From positions 541,447,137 to 541,511,136 of the forward strand of contig OX422217.1 in assembly GCA_949130495.1 (NCBI GenBank): a stretch of DNA of 64,000 nucleotides, written 5' to 3'. Shown here one piece after another: positions 11,116-21,107 of this stretch. The DNA comes from Sambucus nigra (taxonomy: Eukaryota > Streptophyta > Magnoliopsida > Dipsacales > Adoxaceae). Numbering within the stretch: the stretch's first letter is position 1; every line of letters starts with the position of its first letter. Below the pieces are notes generated by a model. The model had not been told where the DNA came from, did no database searches, and saw only the letters and a list, made by a program, of their open reading frames with translations. Made by a program: the position numbers and the translations under genes.

Positions 11116-11752
11116 GGCAATTTTAGTAATTGTATAGCTTTAATTAATAAATTGTATAGCTTTAATTTTAATTATATAGTTTTAGATGAAAGTAAACTAA
11201 TAATTAGTTCCAATTTCATATGAAAGTATGATTGCCCCTCATTGTAAATTAGTAAATTAATAATTGTATACTTTAATTGTTAGTTTAATTGATGAAATGA
11301 ATTAATTGAGTAGATGAATTAGAAGGAGTACGGGATACACATTTGTTGTTGGCATTGTTGTTGGATTATTTTGTTTAGTAAATCTTGGGTAGGTTAGTTT
11401 TAAAAGTGGCATGACCACTGGATTATAGTCCATATGGGGGTGGGATTTTTCAACTTTTTTTGAAAATTACTTTTTATATAGAACAATATATACAAAGTAT
11501 GATAATTAAATGAAACATACTTGAAATTAAATATAGTGCGCATAGATACTAGCCTTCTAGTTATTATGCGTATGCATTCAATAGCCCTTAGACCCGTTCG
11601 AGAGTCATTACCCCTGTAATGAGATCTCTCGAATTGTCCCTTTTGGACAGTTTGAGACTGTATAATTTCAGTATAATATTCTTAGTGGCTTAAAGTTGTT
11701 ACTTTTGGAGGAAGTTCTGCAGTCGTATCTTAATGTTCTATGGGTACATACT

Positions 11753-11816
11753 AGATTGACAAGTGTGACTGTTATTTCAATTGATCAATTGAAATAACAC
11801 TCACACTTGTCAATCT
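11753..11816. repeat. 64-bp near-perfect palindrome
   Basis: Two 32-bp arms starting AGATTGACAAGTGTGA meet at TTGATCAA with no loop. The arms differ at one pair only (C versus G, about 11769). It lies 250 bp upstream of the transposase start. Confidence 0.93.
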
Positions 11817-12063
11817 ACGTCGTGTACTTGGAGAACTACGGGGATATGCTGTCGAACTTTTTTCAAATCATAACAATGTGCATGAGCTAGTAAGTATATT
11901 ACAGAAAAATGCGGTCTTGAATGGGATAGGACCACTCACCCTTTAAAGGAGATGGAGGAAATATAAATTTCTATTATAAATTGAATTTGAATATAAATAA
12001 GACATAATTAAATGAAACATACTATAAATATAAGTTTTGTTTACCTTTAATAGGTGATTAGTT

Positions 12064-15000
12064 GTGGTAGCTGTGATGCGATATCCGAAATACAAAGAGT
12101 GGATGGGTGAGAAAAATAGAATGGGGGATGTGTTTCACAGAGGTTCTAACGAATATGTGAAATATGCAAAGAGATGTCATAATGATGAAGAGTTTTCGTG
12201 TCCGTCTACTAGGTGTAAGAATGGTAAGGTGTTTGAGTGGAAAACAATTGAACTACATTTGTTAAGATTGGGTATGCAAGATAGTTATCGATTTTGGAGT
12301 TTTTACGGTGAATTAAAAGTTCCTTTTGTCCCCGACCAACCTTCACAACAACCTTCAACAAGTAGAATAGATGTAGAAGGGGACGGCGTAGATCATAATA
12401 TGTTAGAGGATTTAGTTGATGATGCGTACGGAGTTTATGAAGCAGAGGATAATGAGGTTAGTGATGATGTAGAAGATTCAAGTGCTCGTGAAGATAACAC
12501 AATAAAACTTGACGATGACTACCAAAGTTTAAAATTTAAGGCGACCCAACTGTTATACTCTGGCTGTGAGAAAGATCAAACAACTTTACATGCCATGGTT
12601 GGTTTGCACAGTTTGAAGACGCGGTACGGTTTGTCTGGCAATAGCATGACGGGAATTCTGAAATGGGTGAAGCGCTTATTATCCAAGGTGAATACACTTC
12701 CAAATAGCTATCCTGTTACGAAGAACAGTATGAAAGGTTTGGGAATGAAGTATAAATCGATTCATGCTTGTGTGTATGACTGCATACTATATAGAAAAGA
12801 GTACGAAAATATCGATAGTTGTCTGGTATGCGATGAACCTAGATATGTCCAATGTACTAGTAAGGAAGGCACAAGTTCAAAAGTGCCTCGAAAAGTATTG
12901 AAATATTTTCCCGTTAGGCCTAGATTAAAGAGATTTTTCACAGTTCCATGGATTGCAGAGGCAATGACTTGGCATGCTAGGGCAGAAGTAGGGGTAATAT
13001 CATGCGTCATCCTATTGATTCTACTGCCTGGAGGAGGATGAATTTTGAGTATCCCGATTTTGGTCGAGAACAACGCAACATTCGTTTGGCTATATCAACA
13101 GATGGTTTCAATACATTTGGAAATATAATCACCAATTAGAGTGTATGGCCAGTGATCCTAGCCCCACTCAACCTCCCTCCTTCACAGTGTATGAGACCTG
13201 AATTTTCGATGATGGCTTTGCTGATACCTGGGCCAAAGGCACCAAGTGATGACACCAACGTCTACTTGGCTCCTTTGGTAAAAGAATTAAATAAGTTATG
13301 GGAAGAGATTGTGCAATCATTTGACTCTTTTAGAAAAGAAGAGTTTACGCTAAAAGTTATGTTGATGTGGGCAATTCATGATTTTTCAGCTTATGGGACA
13401 TTATCCGGTTGTGTAGTACATGGTTGTTTGTGGTGCCCTATTTATGGAGAGGAAACTGAATCTCTTCCGTCTATCCTCCACCTTAAAAAATGTATACCAT
13501 CGCCACAGGAGGTTTTTACCCTCAGCTCATAGTTTCAGATCTGAGAAAGGTTCCAATTTTTTATTGGGCGGGGTTGAACATAAGGTACCACCGAGACAAC
13601 TTTCGTGACCAAAAATTAAAAGTAAATCTTCTAAATGTTGCCCTAATATGCTAGGTAAGAATCCCAAATTTAAGAACGTCAAGCATAAAAAACCCCAACT
13701 GGAAATAAAACTGAGACAAGAAAGTCAATGTCTCGGAGGTCAATTTTATTTGACTTGCCTTACTGGAAGAAAAACCCGGTGCGCCATGTATTGGATGTGA
13801 TGCATGCAGAGAAGAACTTCGCTGAATATATTATGGGAAATTACCTTGGGGGAGTCATTCGAAGGATGGATAAAATGCACTAAAAGACCTTAAATCGTTA
13901 AAACTTAAGCCACAACTATGGTCGAAAGAAGATAGTAGGGGAAGGGCAATAATTCACCCTGGTGCGTTTACTTTGACGAGTTGGGAAAGAAATGTGCTTC
14001 TAGACACAATTTATAATTTGAAGGGCCCATCTACTTTTTCGTCCAACTTGCAAAGGATTGTGAATTATGATACTCATAATTTACACAAGTGTAAGTTCCA
14101 CGATTGGCATGTGATCATACAATTGGTTCCTCTATTGTTTAAGAACTGTTTCTCCAAGAACAAGGATTTGCGTAGGGCTATTATACAAATTAGTATTACC
14201 TTCTCCCTCTTGTGTGAGAAGGTAGTCAATCGAGAACACATAGTGGCCAAAAAATTGGCGGTGATCGAAGCGATTTTTGTATTGGAGAAGTACTTTCCCC
14301 CAGAATTCTTTGACATAAGTGTTCACTTGTTGGTACACCTATGTGATGAGGCACTTCTTTGTGGTCCAGTTAGATATCGGTGGATGTATTAGTTTGAAAG
14401 ATTGATGAACGTTTTTAAAGATTATTTAAAGAATACGCGATACATTGCAGGATCAATTACAGAGGAATACATCACCGTGGAGTCATCAATATATACTCAG
14501 GAATATATGCCTGACTCGACCAACGTTGATGACACTGATGAGTTCATCGATGATGGTGGTCATGTGATGGGAAAACGAGTGAAATTAACGAGTTTACAAC
14601 ATGAACAGGTAGCTCGTTATCTATTTTACACACATGAAGATGTCGAAGAATGGAAAAAGTAAGTTCGATTATTATAATGTTTAACATTATTTTAGATTAT
14701 TTTATACATGATTAATTTTGTAATATGCAGAAAATATGAAGCCTGTGAGAACAATAAAAGACGAAAAATAATGGTACAATCAGACAGCGAATTTAGGCTG
14801 TGGTTGACACAAGAGGTAATTATAATGAAAATAGTCATTATATAACGTTATATTACACTCAAATTTTACCACTAATATAATTAATTTATCTATATTCTCA
14901 GCTCCTAAAGACGGGTTATGCGACATTAAGGCTTGCTCGTCTAGCCACTGGACCCTTGTTCGTGGCACAAGAGTACAAAATGTATCGATTGAACGGTTAC

Positions 15001-15471
15001 ATTTTCGGCGCTAAAGTGTATGAGGAAAGTACAAGTGTACAGAACTCGGGAATTTCATACAAGGCTCTTACTATCTTTCGAGTGAGCGCAAAAGATAAAA
15101 ACCTCCTTGAAGCTGAAATGACTTACTATGGTGTAATCCAAAATATATTTGAATTGGATTATATAAGCTTCAAAGAGGTTGTATTTTACTGTGACTGGGT
15201 AAGAGTTGAGGATAAAAATGCTTGTAAAGTTGATCATGTCACCAATTTGATCATGGTTGACTTGTCCAAGTTGAAGAGCAACGACCACGTGAGCGATGAG
15301 CCGTTTATTTGTGCGTTTCAAAAGGTTAAGCAAGTGTTTTACTCGGAGTATATCAACGAGCCATGGTCAATTGTCTAACACGCGCCAAAGCGTCTAAATA
15401 GTATTGTGGATGACTTGGCTGCTCCTACCGAATATCAATCTATTTTTTATGATAACCCGAATTTGAAATAA
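12064..15471 (+). pseudogene. tnp2-type CACTA transposase, frameshifted and interrupted
   Basis: This is the transposase that cuts and joins CACTA ends. The first 325 codons hold the transposase-associated domain (YPKYKEWM, EYVKYAKRCHNDEEFSCPST) and then the tnp2 start (KYKSIHACVYDCILYRKEYE, CLVCDEPRY). Frame is lost near 12990, and the reading continues elsewhere as AISTDGFNTFGN and, after a stop, LIPGPKAPSDDTNVYL, FSAYGTLSGC and CPIYGEE. 13533-13970 is badly decayed. 13973-14658 is the DUF4218 region (YFPPEFFDISVHLLVHL, GPVRYRWMY). GT-AG introns remain at 14659-14730 and 14816-14901. The last exon holds the DUF4216 region (YKMYRLNGYIFGAKVYEE, DYISFKEVVFYCDW) and ends at TAA 15469, after an in-frame TAA near 15376. 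Several lesions are present, so it is not functional. Confidence 0.9.
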
Positions 15472-15635
15472 TTTTTCAATTTGTAATAAATATTCCAATT
15501 TGTACCGAAACATCCATTTTTAATGCTTTTAATTGATTTGTACTTTATCATTTTCACTCTTGTGTAGTGTGCTTTAAATTTGTACCGAAACATCTAAGTT
15601 TTGTTTATACTAATCCATGAATATACGCTTCTTAC

Positions 15636-15716
15636 CTTTAATAGGTGATTAGTAGATAGTTATTTGGGGTGTCCTATTTGTGGAGAGGAGACTGAATCTC
15701 TTCATTTATTCAAACA
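15636..15716 (+). pseudogene. Duplicated scrap of tnp2 fused to the gene's upstream leader
   Basis: TTACCTTTAATAGGTGATTAG matches the sequence just before the transposase start (about 12041-12061). It is directly joined to GCPICGEETESLHLFKH, equivalent to CPIYGEETESL at 13434-13470. About 1.3 kb in between is missing, so this is an internally deleted second copy of the transposase 5' part lying downstream of the main gene. Confidence 0.7.
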
Positions 15717-15718
15717 TT

Positions 15719-15812
15719 AAGAAATGCCATAATCCTATGGAGTGACGCTCTGCAAATTCCTCCCAACCGTTGTGTATCCAAACATCACTAGTTGAAGTTG
15801 TCAATTCCACCA
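15719..15812 (-). pseudogene. Captured B3 DNA-binding domain fragment, inverted arm
   Basis: The minus strand encodes VELTTSTSDVWIHNGWEEF and then AERHSIGLWHFL. The W-x-x-GW-x-EF-x-x-x-x-S-I pattern is that of plant B3 domains of the REM/VRN1 type. It is the mirror copy of the fragment at 15823-15990. B3 domains do not occur in CACTA proteins, so this is host gene sequence taken up by the element. Only the middle of the domain is present. Confidence 0.8.
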
Positions 15813-15822
15813 TTTGGAACCT

Positions 15823-15990
15823 CTAGCAAAACATGGGAAATTATGGAAGGTGGAATTAACAACTTCAACTGGTGATTTTTGGCTACACGACGGTTGGAAG
15901 GAATTTGCAGAGCATAACTCCATAGGATTATGGCATTTCTTAGTGTTCAGATATGAAGGGAATTATATTTGACACGATTGCCCGGGGGTA
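15823..15990 (+). pseudogene. Captured B3 DNA-binding domain fragment
   Basis: The plus strand encodes LAKHGKLWKVELTTSTGDFW, then LHDGWKEFAEHNSIGLWHFL and VFRYEGN before a stop. The order W-x-V-x-L, GW-x-EF, S-I, and LVFRYEGN fits the second half of a REM/VRN1-type B3 domain; in a typical member, Ser-x-Phe would follow. It lies head-to-head with the minus-strand copy, with only a short spacer. The two copies differ at roughly ten positions in 94. The stop after FRYEGNYI and the lack of any start make it non-coding now, but transcription across it would give a hairpin. Confidence 0.83.
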
Positions 15991-16163
15991 CATTAGTTGA
16001 AAGGAGGTGCCATATGAGCTCAAGTTAGATGTTTGGGTGGCACTACAGGTAATGTATTTATGTTTATATTTATATGAATATTTCAATTTCAATTTCGATT
16101 TAGATTTAGATTTATATTTCAAGTTAGCGGATACTAATTTTACTTTATTTTATTTCGGGCGAC

Positions 16164-16240
16164 AGGGAGTGGCCCTGGGGTAGGCCACATGTGGCGCTTC
16201 AGATGAGAAGGGAAGCATAAGGAAGTGTCCCCGAGCGTCG
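16164..16240 (+). pseudogene. Remnant of a tnpA-type gene
   Basis: GGCCACATGTGGCGCTTCAG followed by AGAAGGGAAGCATAAGGAAG matches, with a deletion of about 14 bp, the exon of CACTA-1 tnpA that reads GRPHSLDAYVAIRTKKGNEK (minus strand near 2150-2080). An intron-like AG (GGGCGACAG) precedes it, as in CACTA-1. This marks where the second gene of CACTA-2 once lay. The B3 fragments occupy the space upstream. Confidence 0.6.
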
Positions 16241-16454
16241 CGGTACAAAATCTCTTATCCAGCTAAATAGTTTGTAGATTTGAGATAATTGATGGTGATG
16301 TTGTTTCTTCTTAAATAGTTTCTATTTTGAATGTATATTCACATTATCTCTAGTTTATTTGGATATATGATGTTTGAACAGGTACAACGTTGCTATAACA
16401 GGTACAAATATATTGCTGGGCAATGGTAGTGGCCATACTGCCCAGCAGATTTTT

Positions 16455-16770
16455 TTTAAATTCTGCCCAGAATTGTCATGGTCATTAACCGTGACAAGTC
16501 CATGACAAAAGTTGTCACGGTCAATAACTGTGATAATTTTTTTTAAAAAGGGTCAAGTCTTTGTCACAGTTATTAACCGTGACAAAACTTATCACGGTCA
16601 GTGACCGTGACACGACCGTGACAATTTTAATGAGCTTGTCACGATCAATGACCGTGACACGTCCGTGATAAAAAAAGTTGTCTCGCCCGGAATCATCACG
16701 GTCATTGACCTTGACAAGTTGAACTTGTCAAGGTCAATGACCGTGACAATTAGGAATATTTGGTGTAGTG
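16455..16770. repeat. CACTA-2 right subterminal repeats and terminus
   Basis: About ten copies or half-copies of CACGGTCAWTGACCGTG occupy this end in both orientations. The terminus TTTGGTGTAGTG follows. Confidence 0.88.
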
Positions 16771-18003
16771 TAGTATATGTAGGACCGACAAGCATGAGAT
16801 GTATAAATGTGATGTAGACAAAAAATCTCAAATCCTTGAATAATACATACACACACTAAAAAGACAAATATCCAGTGAAGTTTGGAGGACTAAATGATAT
16901 AAAACCTTATGATATCAATTTGTAAAACAAACCATTTGTTAAACAAGTGAGAAAAACATATGATACCAATTTGTATACACATTTTTCAATATATCTCAAG
17001 TCAATGATACCAATTTGTAAACAGTATGATCAAAACATGATACCAATACAAAACATATGTACTCATCAAATAAAACTCCCCCAACATTACATACTATCTC
17101 TTCCCCTTTTGTCTCAAATAGAAAATTAGTGAGAAAGATAAATAAACATCATCGTATTGAGCATGAGAATAATAATATGAAGAATATCTAGATAACCAGA
17201 TGTAGCGAGGTAATAATAATCAGAAGATCTCAAATTGTAGCTAGCAAACCGTCACATTGATGAATCATCAATGACAAAACTGCTTTGACTAAATGAAATA
17301 ATGCAATGTATGAATCACATATGAAAAAGCAATGTCTATTAGATGTAAACTGTTCAAAACAACTCAGAACTATCAAAATAGAATGATATCATCACATATA
17401 CGAAGCAAGTACTGAAATAGAATGAATACTCAAAAAGTCAACTCAGGTCGTTTGAACAACAATGTCAGGTCATTTGAATGACATTGGCATCTTATTTAAA
17501 CCAGGTAAAAAATGACCTAAAATAGTAAGGTGTCGTTCGATATAACGACCCTTCTAATGACCACATCTGACATTTTTAACACCTCGCAAGATAGGTCGTT
17601 TGACCCAGTCTTCAAACGACATGGATATGTCATTTGAACGACATTAAAAGTCATTTGAACGACTTCAAAAACTTCATATTCCATTTCTAAAAATGTTTAT
17701 CTTTTGCCCAGTGAAAAAATTTCCTCAAAATAACAACTGGAAATACAAAACAATAGCAAAACAAACTCAAAACAAAAATATGAGTTACATCATAACTTAT
17801 TATTAATGTGCTCAAACATGGATATGAATGAATGGCTGTGAACTACAACAAATGGATCACAACTTAAACACATTGAAACAATCAATAAGCTCTAATTGAT
17901 AGCTAAATATCATCAAATTAAGTTTTAGCCATTTGTAACCATTAATATATTGAGCTTAATGATCTAAACAAACAACATGCCCACAAAAGCGGAATTTTGA
18001 CGG
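16771..18003 (-). other. Element B internal non-coding region
   Basis: The first part (to about 17105) continues the 3' internal end interrupted by CACTA-2. The rest, read on the minus strand, aligns in order with the internal region of element C (for example the CATTTGT..CCATG..GTTTGA/GACACAT block near 17870-17815 and 62565-62615). It also holds a cluster of TCATTTGAACGACATT words at 17450-17650. No gene was seen. Confidence 0.6.
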
Positions 18004-19161
18004 TGTAAGGATATATTTTACATAGTCAATTTTACATTAAGTATTTCGTATACCATTACACCTATTGAATAATATTCACAATCATTTTATCAAGACGACG
18101 TATCTGAATATCAACCTTCTTTAACAACAAGCCTCTGCAATATTGATTTTGGTAAGGTTGTGTTTAAAGTTCATTAATGTTTCATTTAAGTGTTGGGATA
18201 TTTTTTCTAAAAATCTTTTAATCAACCTGAGGCATTTTATTGAGTTAAAATAATTTTTCTATGACCTGTAGGCAAATTTTTTTAAAAAAAATATTTTTCT
18301 CTTCAATCATTCAAACGACATTGATATATCATTCAAACTATAGGAAGAAGTCATTCAAACGACATCTTCAAATGACAGTGTATGTCTCGCGAGAGGTCGC
18401 CCGAAGATCTTTTGATATTTTCATTTAATGACATGCTACTGTTTCTTGGTTTTTAAATTCGTTAGAAGGCCGCGTGATCCTGGTTCAAATAACATTATTT
18501 GTCCTTTGAATGACCTTGACATATCATTCGAATGACCCCAATGACTCAATTTTTTATAAATACCTATTTTATGAGTCCCTTTTCCTCATGGCGTTTGTTG
18601 AATGAAAACTGTAAATTTACAGAAATTCTCCCTTCACTTTTAGGGCTTAAAACTTTATTTTTGATTCACAAATCATCCCAATTACTTTGGTGAATCATTT
18701 AGAAACCCAAGACACAATTTTGTTGAAGTTTCTCTTATAGAGATGAAATCTCTACTGGTGGATTGGTACCTCTTGAGGGAGTTTATTATTGACCAATGCG
18801 ATCATTAGGAATACTCGAGGGTGTTTATTGCTGAAGGAAGAGCTATAGTTCTTATGGGTTCTTGAGGGAGTCCATTGTTGATCTAGTCTACGGTCTATGG
18901 GAATTTTCCGTGGGAGATTCATTGTGGATTTCAATGTGTACTTTGTAAGTTTCGATTTAATGTTCATAGTGAAATAAAAGTTTTACCCGAAAAGGGTTTT
19001 TCCTGAATTGTTGTTTGTTGGATTTACATGATTTATTTTATCCACATAGATGCATGTTTAGGGTTTAAATAAATTTGGATCTAAGACTGACTCTAATTAA
19101 ATAAGTTTTAAATTGGAAATTTACGAATCCAAAAAGTAATCGATATCGCACAGCATTCTCA
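18004..19161 (+). repeat. 5' LTR of element A
   Basis: It begins TGTAAGGATATATTTTAC and ends ATCGCACAGCATTCTCA, just before the primer site. The U3 part has clusters of TCATTCAAACGACAT words, a TATA box, and then the block with repeated CTTGAGGGAGT words. Confidence 0.88.
18555..18563 (+). promoter_or_regulatory. TATA box of element A 5' LTR
   Basis: TATAAATAC follows the upstream motif cluster and is conserved in the 3' LTR at 23378-23386. Transcription of the element would start shortly downstream. Confidence 0.65.
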
Positions 19162-19176
19162 AATTGGTATCAGAGC
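19162..19176 (+). other. Primer binding site of element A
   Basis: ATTGGTATCAGAGCG matches the usual plant copia primer site complementary to the 3' end of initiator methionine tRNA. It lies directly after the LTR end. Confidence 0.9.
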
Positions 19177-19221
19177 GGGTTACTCTAATTTATCTAGTGA
19201 AACTTTTTCTGCAAAATTATT

Positions 19222-21107
19222 GTGATATCGATTTTTTTAAAACATTTCACAATTTTTTCGATTAGTAACTTATATAATTGGATGCCCGTCTTTGATGGCA
19301 CTAATTATGCCTATTGGAAAGCCCCTATGAAATCTTCATTAAAGTTATCGATGAATGTGTTTGGGTTACTTATGAAAGAGGGTGGACTCTTTCCCATCAT
19401 CACCGTTAATAATATGACAAATCTTAAACCTGTGTCAGACTAGACTAAGATCTTGATTTAAATGGATATAATTCTCGTGGTCCAAGTGCAATTTTTGGAT
19501 CCATAACACCCGATGAGTTTCTACGCATCATGACGTGTACCACGTCAAAGGAAGCGTGGGATATTCTACAACTCACCCATGAAGGAACAAAGGCAGTGGA
19601 TGAATCTAAATTGCAAAACTTAACTACTCAATTTGAAATAATAACCATGCTTGAATCTGAATGTTTTGATGAGTTTTATGCTCGTTTGTCTGATATTATT
19701 AAAACTAATTTCAATCTTGGTTAACATATTCATGATACACGAGTGGTTAAAAAGATTTTGAGATCATTGCCTAAATTTTTTATCCCTAAAGTCACTGCGT
19801 TGAATTCCTTAGTAAATTTGAGCAATCTTAAGTTAGAATACTAGTAGGAGACATCCAGACATATGAATTTGACATCTTCCCTGACACTATTAAACCTAAG
19901 ATAAAAGGATAGAACTTAAGACCTAGTCTAGAAAAGGTGAGGAACTGTCCAAGAGAGAGAAGAAAAAGAAAGAGAGATTTTGTGATTCTAAGTCTAAGGT
20001 AGAATTTGATTTTGATGATGTGTCCATGCTTGTTAAAAATTTTAAAAAGTTTCTCAAATTTTCCATAGAAAATTCTTCCAATAAAAAAATTTTTGAGAAA
20101 AATAAAAAGAAAGGAGAAGCCAAAGAGAGCGGTGAGAAAGAGAAAGAGGAAGATGGGAGATGATTTGAGTGAGTGGGAAAAGGGCACAAAGTGTTTTAAT
20201 GTCCCACTATGCTAAAGAGAAAGTGCAAGAAAGTTGTTATGCCATCCACTCTTAGCGATAGTGATGAAGAGGTGAATGATTTCGGGGATGAGTCATCACA
20301 TGGTATGTGTATCGCCTTTATGGCAATTCATGTGAGCACACCTAGTTTATCCCACGATGATGAGGATACTTGTGTACGTGAGACCCCCGATGATGCTTTG
20401 AGTGTTTTGGGTGAGGTTGAATGTGAGGGTGAAAGTGAACTCCAAAAAACATTTAGAGATTTATACGCCGAGTCCTTAAAGATGAAGAAGTTGAATAAGG
20501 AGTTATGTCTTAAGTTACTAGATTTGGAGAGAGAGATAGAGAGAGAGAATTTTTTAGGGGATTTAAGGCGTCAACGAGTTAACTCAAGAAGGTGAAGGTT
20601 TCTTTGAGTGAGCAGTTGATCATCGTAGGTCGGTAAAAGAGCGAACTTGAAGCCCGTATGGTCCAAATAGAGAGAGATCTCGAACGATCCCGGGAGGTCC
20701 AGGTTACTATAAAGGATACTTCTAAGAAGGTAGAAAATATGCTCCTTGATCCTGCGTTGAGTAATGTTGAGATATTAGGAATAGGTCATAATGGTGCGTC
20801 TACTTCCCACGTTGCACCCAGGCCAATTCTCGAGATTATAATAGATCCTCACGGCTCTCAACCTAACCCACCTAGGAATCCCATTCGAGATAGGAGAGCA
20901 TGTCCTAGACATTTTAGGAGAGGTGTTCCTAGGCCCGTGTATGTTTGGTCCCATTGTAAGAAGATAGTTCACCTAAGGAAATTCTATTTTAAGTTGGGTA
21001 GTGTGTCACATAGAGTTTTGCCACGTGTTCCCACACATGATACTTTGCCTGCTCCGGGAGATTACATGAGAGGTTTTCACATATTCAAGAGCAAGTTAAG
21101 TTTTTAG
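19222..21107 (+). pseudogene. Degenerate copia-type gag (element A)
   Basis: The capsid-like protein of the element survives in three to four pieces. The first has MPVFDGTNYAYWKAPMKSSL, the opening of the copia gag/UBN2 family. The next (19530-19724) has TSKEAWDILQLTHEGTKAVD and FDEFYARLSDI, conserved in UBN2 gags. Lys/Glu-rich text (20040-20200) and an acidic, then coiled-coil block (20209-20595, with ESLKMKKLNKELCLKLLDLE) follow. The last piece (20658-21107) includes SHCKKIVHLRKFYFK, a zinc knuckle in which two of the three cysteines are lost. Stops at 19441 and 19722 and frame changes between the pieces make it inactive. Confidence 0.8.

Larger units (their letters stand above)
10413..16770 (+). 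mobile_element. CACTA-2: complete-ended En/Spm-type transposon with broken genes
   Basis: The element starts CACTACACCAAAATGG and ends CCAAATATTCC-type text reading TTTGGTGTAGTG, giving an inverted repeat of about 12 bp. Both sides are flanked by the 3-bp duplication TAG (10410-10412 and 16771-16773). Subterminal palindromic repeats occupy both ends. Inside are a tnp2-type transposase pseudogene, a duplicated tnp2 scrap, two inverted B3-domain fragments, and a tnpA scrap. At 6,358 bp it is within the usual CACTA range. The ends look competent for movement by a transposase supplied from elsewhere, but its own genes are broken. Confidence 0.93.

Noticed and set aside
18300..18400. Heat-shock element (nGAAnnTTCn) reading of the LTR motif cluster
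   Set aside because: The words have TTC directly next to GAA without the required two-base spacing, so the match fails.
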